In this document: positions 22,670-31,797 of the stretch, piece after piece
How positions within the stretch are numbered: the stretch's first letter is position 1
How the letters are laid out: each line of letters opens with the position of its first letter
Source of the DNA: Imbricaverruca yamaguchii
Lineage: Eukaryota > Arthropoda > Thecostraca > Neoverrucidae
Length of the DNA: 64,000 bases
NCBI GenBank assembly: GCA_034440575.1
Contig: JAOTOL010001661.1
Span: 3,628,001 to 3,692,000 of the forward strand
Direction of reading: 5' to 3'
Notes under the pieces: model-generated
What the model was told of the DNA's origin: nothing
The model's input: the letters and a program-made list of their open reading frames with translations, nothing else
Database searches by the model: none
Position numbers and translations under genes: made by a program

Positions 22670-22784
22670 ATCTTTCATGACAAATGGCAAATATGGTATC
22701 AAGGGTCATCGTTAGAATTAGCATTCATATTATCTTATCATTGACTTCAAATAGCCATGCATACATTAATTACCAGTTGTTTCC

Positions 22785-22935
22785 CACTGGCGGATCCAGG
22801 ACGGATATTTGTATCGGTTTGGGGGAGGGGAGGGGGCATTTCCGGAAAAATCGCGAAAAACATGGTTTTTACGAAATATCGGCCATTTTGGTTTGGGGGG
22901 CATTTGCCCCTAATGCCCCCCTGGATCCGCCAGTG
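22785..22935. mobile_element. 151-bp hAT-type MITE
   Basis: It starts CACTGGCGGATCCAGGA and ends with the reverse complement of CACTGGCGGATCCAGGGGG. Flanks are TTGTTTCC and TTGCTTCC, seven of eight identical. G-rich interior, no coding. Confidence 0.88.
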
Positions 22936-23114
22936 TTGCTTCCACTATTGAGTCAAGAAACCTGCATCCAGCATCAATTTGGGGCGGGCGGCTTGGGCCA
23001 AGGTGCCTTCATACACATTTATAAATCGGGTTTGGGCTAGTTGTCAGAAATGTCTCTTGTGCGCCAAATCAAGCTAGCAATAGACGTAAGTGACCAAACT
23101 GCTACAGTCTGTAA

Positions 23115-23509
23115 CAGGGCTGCGGAGTCGATGGGTTTCTGGGTGACTCCGACTCCGACCCCCCGGAGTCGACTCCGACTCCGGGATCGACTCCGACTTG
23201 GCCAGTAAAAGCCAGTATCACAAACTCATAAATATAACAGACCGAACTTAATTTTCTGCATCGATAATTGAATGCAATGCCGGCGACGGATAAATGCTCT
23301 GCCGGCTTTTTCTCGCGCAGGAAGACGCGGGAAAACGTGCTTATAGCAACGGTTGATCCTCCGTTTCTGGAGATGTTGCTTGTACGCTCGAATTAACATA
23401 GGTTTGCACCGGAAAACGGCGAACATTGGTTAGCAAGCTAATGTCACCAGCCCGTGTCAGGCGGAGTCGGAGTCGACATAATTTTGTCGACTCCGACTCC
23501 GCAGCCCCG
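23115..23509. mobile_element. 395-bp hAT-type MITE of the GGAGTCGGAGTCG type
   Basis: It starts CAGGGCTGCGGAGTCGA and ends with the reverse complement of CGGGGCTGCGGAGTCGGAG. A perfect 8-bp duplication GTCTGTAA flanks it (23107-23114, 23510-23517). Repeats of GACTCCGACTCCG lie at both ends. Non-coding. Elements with this terminal text are widespread in animals. Confidence 0.92.
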
Positions 23510-23630
23510 GTCTGTAAATAAAAGGCACGCCATGTGTACCAGTCATCTATATGATTATTTTAATGGTTTCTCTCATGGTTCTAATAATTACTTTACATCA
23601 CGTTGTTTTCTTATTTATCTTTGGTAGTTA

Positions 23631-23727
23631 TTGCTCAAAAAGTGGTGGGGCCAGTTAACATTGCTGGCCCCACCAGGTCAAAAAGTGGTGGGGCCATGGC
23701 CCCAGCGGCCCCACCGGTTCCTACGCC

Positions 23728-23730
<3 letters not shown>
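23631..23730. mobile_element. partial copy of the CATRGGCGYAGGAAC TIR element
   Basis: AAAAAGTGGTGGGGCCA occurs twice, and the segment ends with the reverse complement of CATAGGCGTAGGAACC, matching 14816-15099. The left end is missing or rearranged. It is immediately followed by (GT)n, mirroring the arrangement at 14.8 kb. Confidence 0.6.
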
Positions 23731-23804
<74 letters not shown>

Positions 23805-23823
23805 GTGCGTGTGTGCGTGTGTG

Positions 23824-23856
<33 letters not shown>

Positions 23857-23877
23857 GTGTGTGTCTGTGTGTGTGGA
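23731..23877. repeat. (GT)n microsatellite
   Basis: Long GT tract with scattered GC, AT and CT interruptions. All open frames over it are repeat artefacts. Confidence 0.96.
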
Positions 23878-24639
23878 ACAAAATTTATAGCCCCGGTCAG
23901 ATTCTCGCTGCACCTCCACCACATCGTCCCGTACCAGGTACGCTTCAGATGTCCTGGGAGCCTTCAGGATTGGCTCCCCAGATCGTCTCAATGAGGAGGT
24001 CAACTTTCTGATAGATACGTTTAGAAGGCTAAAATACCCTCATGACATACTCGTCGAACTGAAGGAGAAGGCTCTAGATATTCACAGGATGGGTAGCAGG
24101 GCGCGATAATTGGGGAACAATCAGCTTATTGTGGTCCCTCCTTCCCACACCGCGGCAGGAATGTCCAAGTTCATGGGGGGGGGGGCAGGATATGGTTAGT
24201 TGAATCGTCAGGACCTAAAATCGGGGACTTAATAGTCTGGGCACCGATACCTAAACCTATAGAGAGCAGACGTCGTTCTGTGGTATACAGGATCCCATGT
24301 AGTGGGTGTGGGAAGTTCTACATTGGTGAGACAGGGCGTTCTCTTCAACAACGTGTACAGAAACACAGGGCTGACCTTACGTACCACAGGGTGTCGAGCG
24401 GACTGGTTGTTCATGGTGAGAAGGAGGGGCACCTTCCGCGATGGGATGGTGCCTGTGAAATAACCCAATTAAAGGACAAGTTTAGGAGGAAAGCTATGGA
24501 GGTCGCATTTATCGATACCGAGGATTGCATGAACAATTCACCTGGATTTGTCAAGCTAGCTATAATGATAGCGTACCTGGTACGGGACGATGTGGTGGAG
24601 GTGCAGCGAGAATCTGACCCGGGCTAGACAGTTTGTTCC
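23875..24639 (+). mobile_element. truncated Penelope-like element within ~69-bp inverted repeats
   Basis: The left arm (23875-23943) and right arm (24571-24639) are near-perfect inverted copies. Both contain GTACGGGACGATGTGGTGGA in one orientation and meet a microsatellite at their outer ends. Between them lie a C-terminal RT-like remnant ([16 protein letters not shown] frame, about 23995-24110) and a GIY-YIG domain. Penelope-like elements encode RT plus GIY-YIG and can have inverted terminal repeats, which fits. Most of the RT is missing. Confidence 0.75.
24280..24627 (+). pseudogene. GIY-YIG endonuclease domain of a Penelope-like element
   Basis: The frame reads VYRIPCSGCGKFYIGETGRS followed by LQQRVQKHRADL. 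This is the GIY-YIG core, with the Cys pair just before it and the Arg and His that follow in Penelope-like elements. These nucleases nick target DNA for RT priming. The upstream RT is reduced to a remnant with stops. The last residues are encoded by the inverted-repeat arm, so the ORF end is not the native one. The protein is unlikely to work alone. Confidence 0.8.
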
Positions 24640-24644
24640 ACACC

Positions 24645-24653
24645 TACACACAC

Positions 24654-24700
<47 letters not shown>

Positions 24701-24712
24701 CACACACGCACA
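24645..24712. repeat. (AC)n microsatellite
   Basis: AC tract with GC interruptions, the mirror of the (GT)n tract at 23731-23877 across the Penelope-like fragment. Confidence 0.95.
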
Positions 24713-25012
24713 CTCGCATGGTGATGATGTGAATGATATTGGATGTGACTTTCTCGAGGGCCAGCCATGGTTTTTTGTATTGTACTATATTGCCTTTCGC
24801 CATCGAAGCAGTATTTCGCAATGTGGTTATGTCGTTCGTCAGCCCATCGAGAGGTTGCAATACGTGTCACGTTTTGGACACAAGAATTCAAGTGCATGAT
24901 TGCGTGCTTCAAGTTTTTAAAGTTTCTAAATTTTGCAGTTACGTTATCATGAAGAAGGCCTGTGTCTGAAACATTGATGATGTGCTTTGTGGTGGAAATA
25001 TAGTTTCTCTTT
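24713..25012 (+). repeat. uninterrupted copy of the Penelope-like terminal repeat
   Basis: It matches, in inverse orientation, the two halves at 13390-13500 and 14503-14715. It ends with ATGAAGAAGGCCTGTGTCTG, AAACATTGATGATGTGC and GTGGAAATATAGTTTCTCT. It lacks the 1.0-kb TTAA element and so shows the pre-insertion state. It sits directly after the GIY-YIG fragment and its (AC)n tract, consistent with being the 3' end of the same element. Confidence 0.75.
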
Positions 25013-25425
25013 ATGTGCCACTTATTGTATTTATATATGTATATATATATATATATATATAGGGGAAAGTTGGGTAAGACGGGCAGGGTAGGTAAGACGG
25101 GCACCAGGCCTGTAGCCTAAACTAGTAACGACATCTATCCCCAACTTAGCGAAGCAATTAGCAAGCTGACTCTCTTTCGGCTAGCAAAGCCACGGGTATG
25201 GACATTCCGTCGTTTTCGAGATATTATTCATAAACTAAAACTGTACATTGCTTTCCGAACTGAAAAATATTGTTTTGTAGTGTCCTACGATCGTGTGTTT
25301 GAGACTTTTTCGCCCAGCCTCTCACAGAGGCTTAATTTGAAGGGGTCTGATAAGCTGTGTATATCGGTGTTTTGTTCCGGAAAGATGGCGACGAAGGAAC
25401 TCGTTTTGTATTTGGTGATGCTCGA

Positions 25426-25472
25426 ATGGGGCAAGACGGGCAAATATGAAAAAATTGCCCGTCTTGCCCCAT
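25426..25472. promoter_or_regulatory. perfect hairpin containing the TIR core motif
   Basis: Two 18-base arms, ATGGGGCAAGACGGGCAA and its exact complement, flank an 11-base loop. CAAGACGGGCA differs from the TAAGACGGGCA core of the terminal repeats by one base. It lies upstream of the transposase ORF and may be a transposase-binding or autoregulatory site; this is inference. Confidence 0.6.
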
Positions 25473-26404
25473 CACATTACTTTTGTACAAAATGTGTTGT
25501 AGTATGAGTCAATAAGATCAAATGTAACCTTTTCCTCATTAAATCCTAAAAGAAGAAAAAGTAGTAGTTAAAAGCAGTGTTTCGGAGCCGGATGTTGGTT
25601 TTTTCGTCACCGGCTCCGAGGTGGTAACGGCTTCGGAAGTTGAGGGGGCCCATAGGGGTTGGCCGAGGGGCCCCAGGGGCTGGCCGAGGGGGACCACAGG
25701 GACGAGATGGGGCTCATAGGGTCGAGAAGGGGGCCCATCACTGGACATCACTTCTCCCACCCCCCCCCCCCCGGTCAGCAAGATAACCGCTAGACGGGGC
25801 CAATTTGTGCATGGTGGTGGGCCCCCAGATATATCGCTTTCCACCCCCCCCCATCCCCGTCAGCGATATATCGGCTTCATAGGCCAATTTCCATTTCCTT
25901 AGGTGGCGGGCCATTAGAAACGGGGGGGGGGAGGCCAGGCACAGGACTTGTCGACCAGGGGGCGGGAAGCGATGTCGGCTCTGAGTCCTGGGTTATCGTC
26001 TGGTAGTTTTAGGAAAATGTTGTGACCGGGGGGTAGGAAGCGATGTCGTCGGCTTGGTATCCGGTGTTGTTTGTATTATTGACCGGTTGTTTTGGTGGGG
26101 TCGACCCCCCTGATTTTCAAAGTGGGGGTCCGACCCCCCTGACCCCCCACCCCCGGTGGCGACGCCCATGGTTTTAACTCTTACTTTTTCCTTCTTTTCA
26201 GGTTTAATGGGGGAAAGGTTACATTTGACCTTATTCACTCTTTCTAGCATAATGACCCTCATATCCAGCCTTCAAAGATTAAAGTGGTTGTAGTATATTT
26301 GACGGCCAATGATAGCCCCGATCGCCATTTCCTTGGATCCGACTCTGCTAGCAATTTCCAATCCTTAAATTCCTAATCGAGCTTCCCTCTCTTCTTCAGA
26401 AACA

Positions 26405-28534
26405 ATGACTCGAGTATACAAGCGGAAAACAACACGAGGTCAATGGACGAGGGACTCGATGCTAAGAGCGGTGGAAGCCGTGAATCGGGGCATGTCCGTC
26501 CTGAGTGCTGCAACCGCACACGGCGTGCCGAGGAGCACATTGCAGCGTCGGGTGTGGGGAAAGTGTGCGCTGAAAGCGCCATTAGGGCCCAATAAAACTG
26601 TTTTCAATCCATCGCAAGAAAGACAACTGAAAGAACATGTTCTCAAGATGGAAAGCATGTTCTTTGGTCTGACACCAACCGACGTTCGTCGGCTTACCTT
26701 CCAGTACGCTCAGAAGAACAACATTACCAACAATTTCAAGGATGGCATGGCAGGAAAGGATTGGCTGCGCGGTTTCCTGACTCGTCACAAGGACCTGACC
26801 CTAAGAACCCCGGAAGCGACATCAGCAGCACGCGCCAAAGGATTCAACAAGCCAGTTGTGTCCAAGTATTTTGACCTCCTGGAGGAAGCAAGCGAGCGAG
26901 TGAAGGGTCCACATGCCGTCTACAATGTGGACGAAACCGGTGTTACGACTGTTCAAAGCAAGCCAAGCAAGGTACTTGCGCAAAAGGGGGAGAAGCAGGT
27001 CGGCAGCTTGACTTCAGCGGAAAGAGGGGAGCTGACGACGGCAGTTGTATGCATGTCGGCAATGGGAAACTTCGTGCCACCCATGATGATACTCCCAAGG
27101 GCCAGAGTGAACAAAAGCCTAGAGGAGGGTGCGCCACCTGGGACGGCGTTTGAGTACCACCAATCGGGATGGATGCAAACGGCCATTTTCACACGTTGGT
27201 TCGAGCACTTCTTGCGACACGCCAAGCCTAGTGCAGAAGAGCCAGTGCTTCTGATACTGGACGGTCATCTGACACACACCAGAAATCTGGACGTGATCCA
27301 ACTCGCGAGAGCCAACCACGTGACTATTATAGTCATTCCGCCACACACGAGTCACCGGCTACAGCCACTCGACGTAGGCTTCATGAAGCCGCTGAGTACG
27401 TTTTATGCGCAAGCGCTCGAGAAGTTCCTCCGGCAAAATCCTGGCCGAGTGGTCACACTGTACCAGATCGCCCGCCTGTTCTGTGAGGCCTACCTCAGGG
27501 CTGCAACGCCATCCACAGCAATCAACGCCTTCAAGAAATGCGGGGCCTACCCTGTAGACAGACACGTCTTTGGTGAGGAGGACTACGCTCCGTCTGAAGC
27601 AACCGACATGCCGCTTCCTGCTGCCTCCAGCTCCGCATATAATGAGCCTTCAAGCATGGCGAGTGACACACGGGTCACGGCAGCGATCGGGTCACCGACC
27701 ACGGTAGAAATCGGGTCACCGACCACGGCAGAGATCGGGTCACCGACCACGGCAGCGATTGGGTCACCGACCACGGCAGCGATTCGGTCACCGACCACGG
27801 CAGCGATCGGGTCACCGACCACGGCAGCCATTGGGTCACCGACCACGGCAGCGATCGGGTCACCGACCACGGCAGAGATCGGGTCACCGACCACGGAAGC
27901 GATTCGGTCACCGACCACGGCAGCGATTCGGTCACCGACCACGGCAGCGATCGGGTCACCGACCACGGCAGCGATTCGGTCACCGACATCAGCAGCAATC
28001 GGGTCACCGACCACGGCAGCGATTGGGTCACCGACCACGGCAGCGATTCGGTCACCGACCACGGCAGCGATCGGGTCACCGACCACGGCAGCGATTCGGT
28101 CACCGACCACGGCAGATAGGGGCACGCTGGAGTACAGTCCCGCGGATGTTTTGCCGCTTCCGAAGGCAAACCTCCCAGGACCCTCTGCTTCTTCAAGGAA
28201 GAAGAGGAAACCATCGGCGCCAGTCATTCTCACCAGCTCTCCAAGCAAAAAGGAACTGGAAGCTAGCCTGGCACAATCATCATCATCAAAGAAGACAGGA
28301 GGCGCAAAGAAAAAGGCAAAACTAGTCGAAAAGCCGAAGACAAGGGGGCTGAAGAGCCGCAAAAAAGAAGACGAAACAATGGTTCCCTGCTTATACTGTC
28401 GAGGAGCCTTCGGTGATTCAGTCGCCGGTGAAGGATGGGCTTGCTGCTCTGGCTGCAAAAAATGGGCTCATGATGAATGTGCTGGATTGGGTGACAACGA
28501 CACCAGCTTCGAGTGCGAGTTTTGCTCCTCCTGA
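26405..28534 (+). CDS. pogo/Tigger-like transposase with C-terminal PHD-type zinc finger
   Basis: An uninterrupted 709-residue frame. It has an N-terminal psq/CENP-B-type helix-turn-helix (VYKRKTTRGQWTRDSMLRAV to GVPRSTLQRRV) and a second CENPB-like HTH (about residues 60-140, ending KDWLRGFLTRHKDL). The DDE_1 catalytic domain shows YNVDETGV, LLILDGHLTHT and HTSHRLQPLDVGFMKPL, giving three Asp residues in the pogo arrangement. After the catalytic core (about residue 410) comes an in-frame 24-bp minisatellite translating as GSPTTAAI repeats, then a Lys-rich nuclear-targeting-like region. A final C4HC3-type finger follows (CLYC, CCSGCKKWAHDEC, CEFC). ATG 26405 is the first in frame and precedes the HTH. 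No stop or frameshift is visible. Similar PHD-like tails occur on some invertebrate pogo transposases. A domesticated gene is less likely because intact TIRs flank it. Confidence 0.92.
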   Translation: MTRVYKRKTTRGQWTRDSMLRAVEAVNRGMSVLSAATAHGVPRSTLQRRVWGKCALKAPLGPNKTVFNPSQERQLKEHVLKMESMFFGLTPTDVRRLTFQYAQKNNITNNFKDGMAGKDWLRGFLTRHKDLTLRTPEATSAARAKGFNKPVVSKYFDLLEEASERVKGPHAVYNVDETGVTTVQSKPSKVLAQKGEKQVGSLTSAERGELTTAVVCMSAMGNFVPPMMILPRARVNKSLEEGAPPGTAFEYHQSGWMQTAIFTRWFEHFLRHAKPSAEEPVLLILDGHLTHTRNLDVIQLARANHVTIIVIPPHTSHRLQPLDVGFMKPLSTFYAQALEKFLRQNPGRVVTLYQIARLFCEAYLRAATPSTAINAFKKCGAYPVDRHVFGEEDYAPSEATDMPLPAASSSAYNEPSSMASDTRVTAAIGSPTTVEIGSPTTAEIGSPTTAAIGSPTTAAIRSPTTAAIGSPTTAAIGSPTTAAIGSPTTAEIGSPTTEAIRSPTTAAIRSPTTAAIGSPTTAAIRSPTSAAIGSPTTAAIGSPTTAAIRSPTTAAIGSPTTAAIRSPTTADRGTLEYSPADVLPLPKANLPGPSASSRKKRKPSAPVILTSSPSKKELEASLAQSSSSKKTGGAKKKAKLVEKPKTRGLKSRKKEDETMVPCLYCRGAFGDSVAGEGWACCSGCKKWAHDECAGLGDNDTSFECEFCSS
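27680..28120 (+). repeat. 24-bp coding minisatellite inside the pogo ORF
   Basis: About 18 copies of a unit like GCAGCGATCGGGTCACCGAC plus CACG keep the reading frame (8 codons, GSPTTAAI or RSPTTAAI). Because 24 is a multiple of three and the unit lacks stops, other frames and the antisense strand are open too; those ORFs are shadows. Confidence 0.95.
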
Positions 28535-28951
28535 GCTGGCTTTATGAACTGATGTGCATATTGAGCCGATTGTCACATACGTCATGATTTGTTCTCTATT
28601 TGATCACAAAATTTTCGAATAATCACAGCCAAAATCCGTTGATGATTCACATGTTTCTAAAACACATTTGGCGTTCAAAATGTAGTGTTTATCCCCGAAG
28701 AAATATGTGATTTGTGGAAGTTCAGGCACCCATGTTTGGTTGTCTTCGATCTCATTTTGAATTTACGCTCCTGCCTGAGTTCAGTTTGGCAGCTTGCGTA
28801 GCTTGTTCAGCTTGAGTCCTTTGGATTCTCAAGCTGTCTGTGTGCATTTGGCATTCACAAATCAGCCTGCATTTTCACAGGAGTTTCGTTTCGTAAAGCG
28901 TTTCTCTGAAATACAGATGCCGTTTTAAAATGAAATACAGCACGGAAGCTT

Positions 28952-28956
<5 letters not shown>

Positions 28957-29025
<69 letters not shown>
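28957..29025. repeat. (AT)n microsatellite within the pogo element
   Basis: Uninterrupted TA repeat downstream of the transposase stop, inside the element borders. Confidence 0.95.
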
Positions 29026-29026
<1 letters not shown>

Positions 29027-29530
29027 TACAAAAATCGGGTCGAGGGTTCATGTCAGTAGTATAGCAACAAGGCTAATACAAAAGCAACAAGAGCTGTTCA
29101 GATACATACAATTTTCGTAATTTAGGCCCCCCAGTAGGTATGTATTATAATGAAAACCTATGTCGTTGAGAATGTACATTTATTGACCAAGGAACATTCG
29201 CCTATTATGCTATCATGATCGCTAACATCGTCTTGCTTTTCAGGATTTAAAGCGCGCAAAAACACATATATGTGATCAGATAAATGTATGCCCGTTATGC
29301 CCCACATGGAAACCCATCTTACCCCACCTGGTGGGGTAAGACGGGTTTTTGCAGACTCTTGCGGGAAACGCTCCCATTTGCACACTAATGCATGGAAACT
29401 GTTGCAACCTCGGACATACCTGCATAAATGTGTGGGCATGTCTGAGGCCAAATAGCAAGGCTATCGTGGCACCAGTTCCTGAGATATGAAGCGTCAAACA
29501 CTAGCATGCCCGTCTTACCCAACTCTCCCC

Positions 29531-29536
29531 TATATA

Positions 29537-29624
<88 letters not shown>
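29531..29624. repeat. (AT)n tract flanking the pogo insertion
   Basis: TA repeat with one early interruption. Together with 25041-25061 it is probably one original AT tract into which the pogo element inserted. Confidence 0.93.
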
Positions 29625-29626
<2 letters not shown>

Positions 29627-29933
29627 ACACAAATACACAATTATATGTTACGTCGGCTGTCTAAGGGCCCTCCATCCGAAGGGGGCCTGCAGCAGAGTAA
29701 GGAGCCTCTTTATCCCGCTATATGGGCCTCCTGTCGGTGACGGGTCCAAGGAGGGAAGTTGGGGCATGCCCTCCCCCCGTTGAAGGTAGCGTCCCTTCAA
29801 CCAGGAAAATGCGTCTCTCCGCGAAGTCTCGAGTGCACTTCATCATCGAATTTTCCAGCCAAAGGCGCCCCTCGGCAGGAAAGGCACCACTTTCGCGGTG
29901 GCGCCGATCTAGACACGTGTCCACTCCCCCGGA
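29625..29933. other. GC-rich non-coding stretch
   Basis: No coding motif recognised. It contains text such as GGAAGTTGGGGCATGCCCTCC that loosely resembles 4320-4345 and 14445-14480, so it is probably transposon-derived. Confidence 0.35.
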
Positions 29934-30270
29934 TGGCAATCCCCGAATCCGCCCCTGCCTTCTGGGGGGGTTATTGGGTTTTCCGGGGGGGCCAGGGACC
30001 CCCCCAAACGACAGGGGGCGGCCCCTTGGGGCCGGCGGGGGGGGGTGGATTAAATCGGGGGGGCCTCTTCGGCTATCTTTGTGCACTCTCCTGCCACTGA
30101 GGGCAATCCCCGAATCCGCCCCTGCCTTCTGTGGCAGTTATTGGTTTTCCGTGGCGGCCATGGGACCTCTCATAACGACAGTGGGCGTCCTGTTGCGGCC
30201 TACGGGCGTGGTTGGATCATTTCAGGCGGTCCTCTTCGGCTATCTTTGTGCACTCTCCTGCCACTGAGGG
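29934..30270 (+). repeat. 168-bp tandem duplication, first copy rich in G/C homopolymers
   Basis: Copy one (29934-30101) and copy two (30102-30270) share start (GGCAATCCCCGAATCCGCCC) and end (CTTTGTGCACTCTCCTGCCA). In the middle, bases that break up G- or C-rich runs in copy two are replaced by G or C in copy one, for example GTGGCAG against GGGGGGG. Short open frames over it are not credible genes. Confidence 0.85.
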
Positions 30271-31315
30271 GAAGAAACTATGGCTCATTTAACACCCCAC
30301 CCCCGAACTGCCCTTTCTTCCGATTCCGGACGAGGGTGACAACTTGACGGGGTAAAATTGACGGTAGAGAGAGCCTACCAATATCTGGAAAAATCACTTT
30401 ATTTTGGAGGCGCTTGATGGTCAGCCTGCTGGAAATGGCGCTTTGTTAGGCAGGAGGATTGCTACTGGGTCATTTGGGATTCCATTCCATTTTTCTGAAG
30501 CCAAAGAATTGGCCTTACAATTGGTATACGTCAAAGTACTCTATATTACCGTAAAATGTGCAAGATAGCGTAGAGCAAATTGGTAAAATTGCATGTAATC
30601 CAATGGTGAAGGGAAGCCTTCAAGCCCGCTACCAAACCAGTGGGGGCCCGCTTGGACACTTCCACAATTCCTCCGATTGCGGTTTTCGACAACTGGGTTT
30701 GTGTGGCGGTCTTGCGTGGTGTTTGGTGAATGGTTGATTCCAGCATTCCGGTAAGGTACGTATTTCGAGGTGCGTGTTGTAGACGGTAGATACTGTTTCA
30801 TCGGTGCGTTCTGCTAATCATCTATATGAGTCACTAGAAGACGGTTCGCGTTCTTTTCATCAGCAGCGCGGCATTGTTGTCGCGCCATGCCTTGCTCCAT
30901 AGCTGTAGCATTGCATCATGAGCACGACTGGGTGAGATTGCAGTATAAGTTAATGTGCGAATTCTTGAAATTTATTTTTCCAATGCAATATTCGTTAGTG
31001 TTGTTAGCATGATGCGATTCGTTTCACTCATTTTTTCCACAATGGAACTGGCAGCATCCCAAATAGAAGATATGATGGGTGGCAACCAAACGACGAACTC
31101 CACGTGTGCGATGTCACATGTTTTGACCAATCACAATATGATGGATTCCAAGGTACTTTATTTAATTATTGAAGTAATTTATACGTTTAATAAATGATGT
31201 CACCGTCATTAAAATTAAAAATCATTACCAAAACTTGTTTTAAAAATTAGTCTTCCCACACAAGACCTGTCCATTATAGTTTTTGTATCATTGGTGGGGC
31301 ATTAGAAGTTCTAGC
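30271..31315. other. intergenic, nothing recognised
   Basis: Mixed-composition DNA upstream of prel. No clear core promoter or first non-coding exon could be recognised, although the prel transcription start may lie here. Confidence 0.35.
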
Positions 31316-31500
31316 ATAGCTACCCCAGTAGTGCAGTTGGTTAGAGGGTTTGGTCTCCCCTATTCTGGCAACATAGGGTTTGAGTCACACTCACATTTAC
31401 ATTTAGCCCCTGGCTGGGAGGGTCAGTTGGAAGCTGGCACAATAAGGCCATGGTTGAGCTACTGGGAAACCATGGCAGTGTATTGATGAACCATGGCAAC
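31316..31500 (+). mobile_element. tRNA-derived SINE relic, CpG-decayed
   Basis: An A-box-like TAGTGCAGTTGGTTAGAGGG is followed 30-odd bases later by a B-box-like GGGTTTGAGTC. The latter is what a standard GGGTTCGAGTC becomes after C-to-T change at a CpG. No true tRNA cloverleaf closes around it. It lies just upstream of prel exon 1 within the CpG-poor block. Confidence 0.6.
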
Positions 31501-31797
31501 TTTTGATCAAAATTCTGCAGTTGAACTGGAATTGATGGATTGGGTGGTGGCACCAGAGTTCATGCAACAAGCTCAGCCAAACAATGGGACCCTGGTTTAT
31601 AAAGTCACCCCAGCAAGAACTCAGATTAAATTTGTTTAAAAAAATAGATCCAACCTGAATGTTAACCATGATAGTTACAATCAACAATGCTACATGCCAA
31701 CTGCCTGGAGCTTACTTCCTCATTTTGATTGATTCATAATTCCAGTTTATGTGAGTGGTTTGGCTAGATGAAGTGTTGACTGGATGCTCTTCAACAG

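Larger units (their letters stand above)
25062..29530 (+). mobile_element. complete pogo-like DNA transposon with TIRs and TA target
   Basis: The element starts GGGGAAAGTTGGGTAAGACG and ends with the reverse complement of GGGGAGAGTTGGGTAAGACG; the inverted repeats match at 23 of 24 positions. It is bounded on both sides by TA inside an AT-repeat tract, as expected for Tc1/mariner-pogo insertion. It contains an open transposase ORF (26405-28534), an 18-bp-arm hairpin made of TIR-like core at 25426-25472, another near-perfect palindrome at 29310-29348, and an internal (AT)n tract (28957-29025). Length is 4469 bp, longer than typical Tigger elements, partly because of G-rich DNA at 25.6-26.2 kb that could be a nested insertion. 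With intact ends and ORF it may be autonomous or very recently so. Confidence 0.93.

Noticed and set aside
25640..26170. Nested transposon in the G-rich part of the pogo element
   Set aside because: Starts such as CAGTGTTTCGGAGCC and ends such as GGTGGCGACGCCCATGG look terminal-like, but I found no matching pair or target duplication.
27583..28458. 291-codon minus-strand frame and further frames over 27675-28325
   Set aside because: Antisense and alternate-frame shadows of the 24-bp coding repeat inside the pogo transposase.
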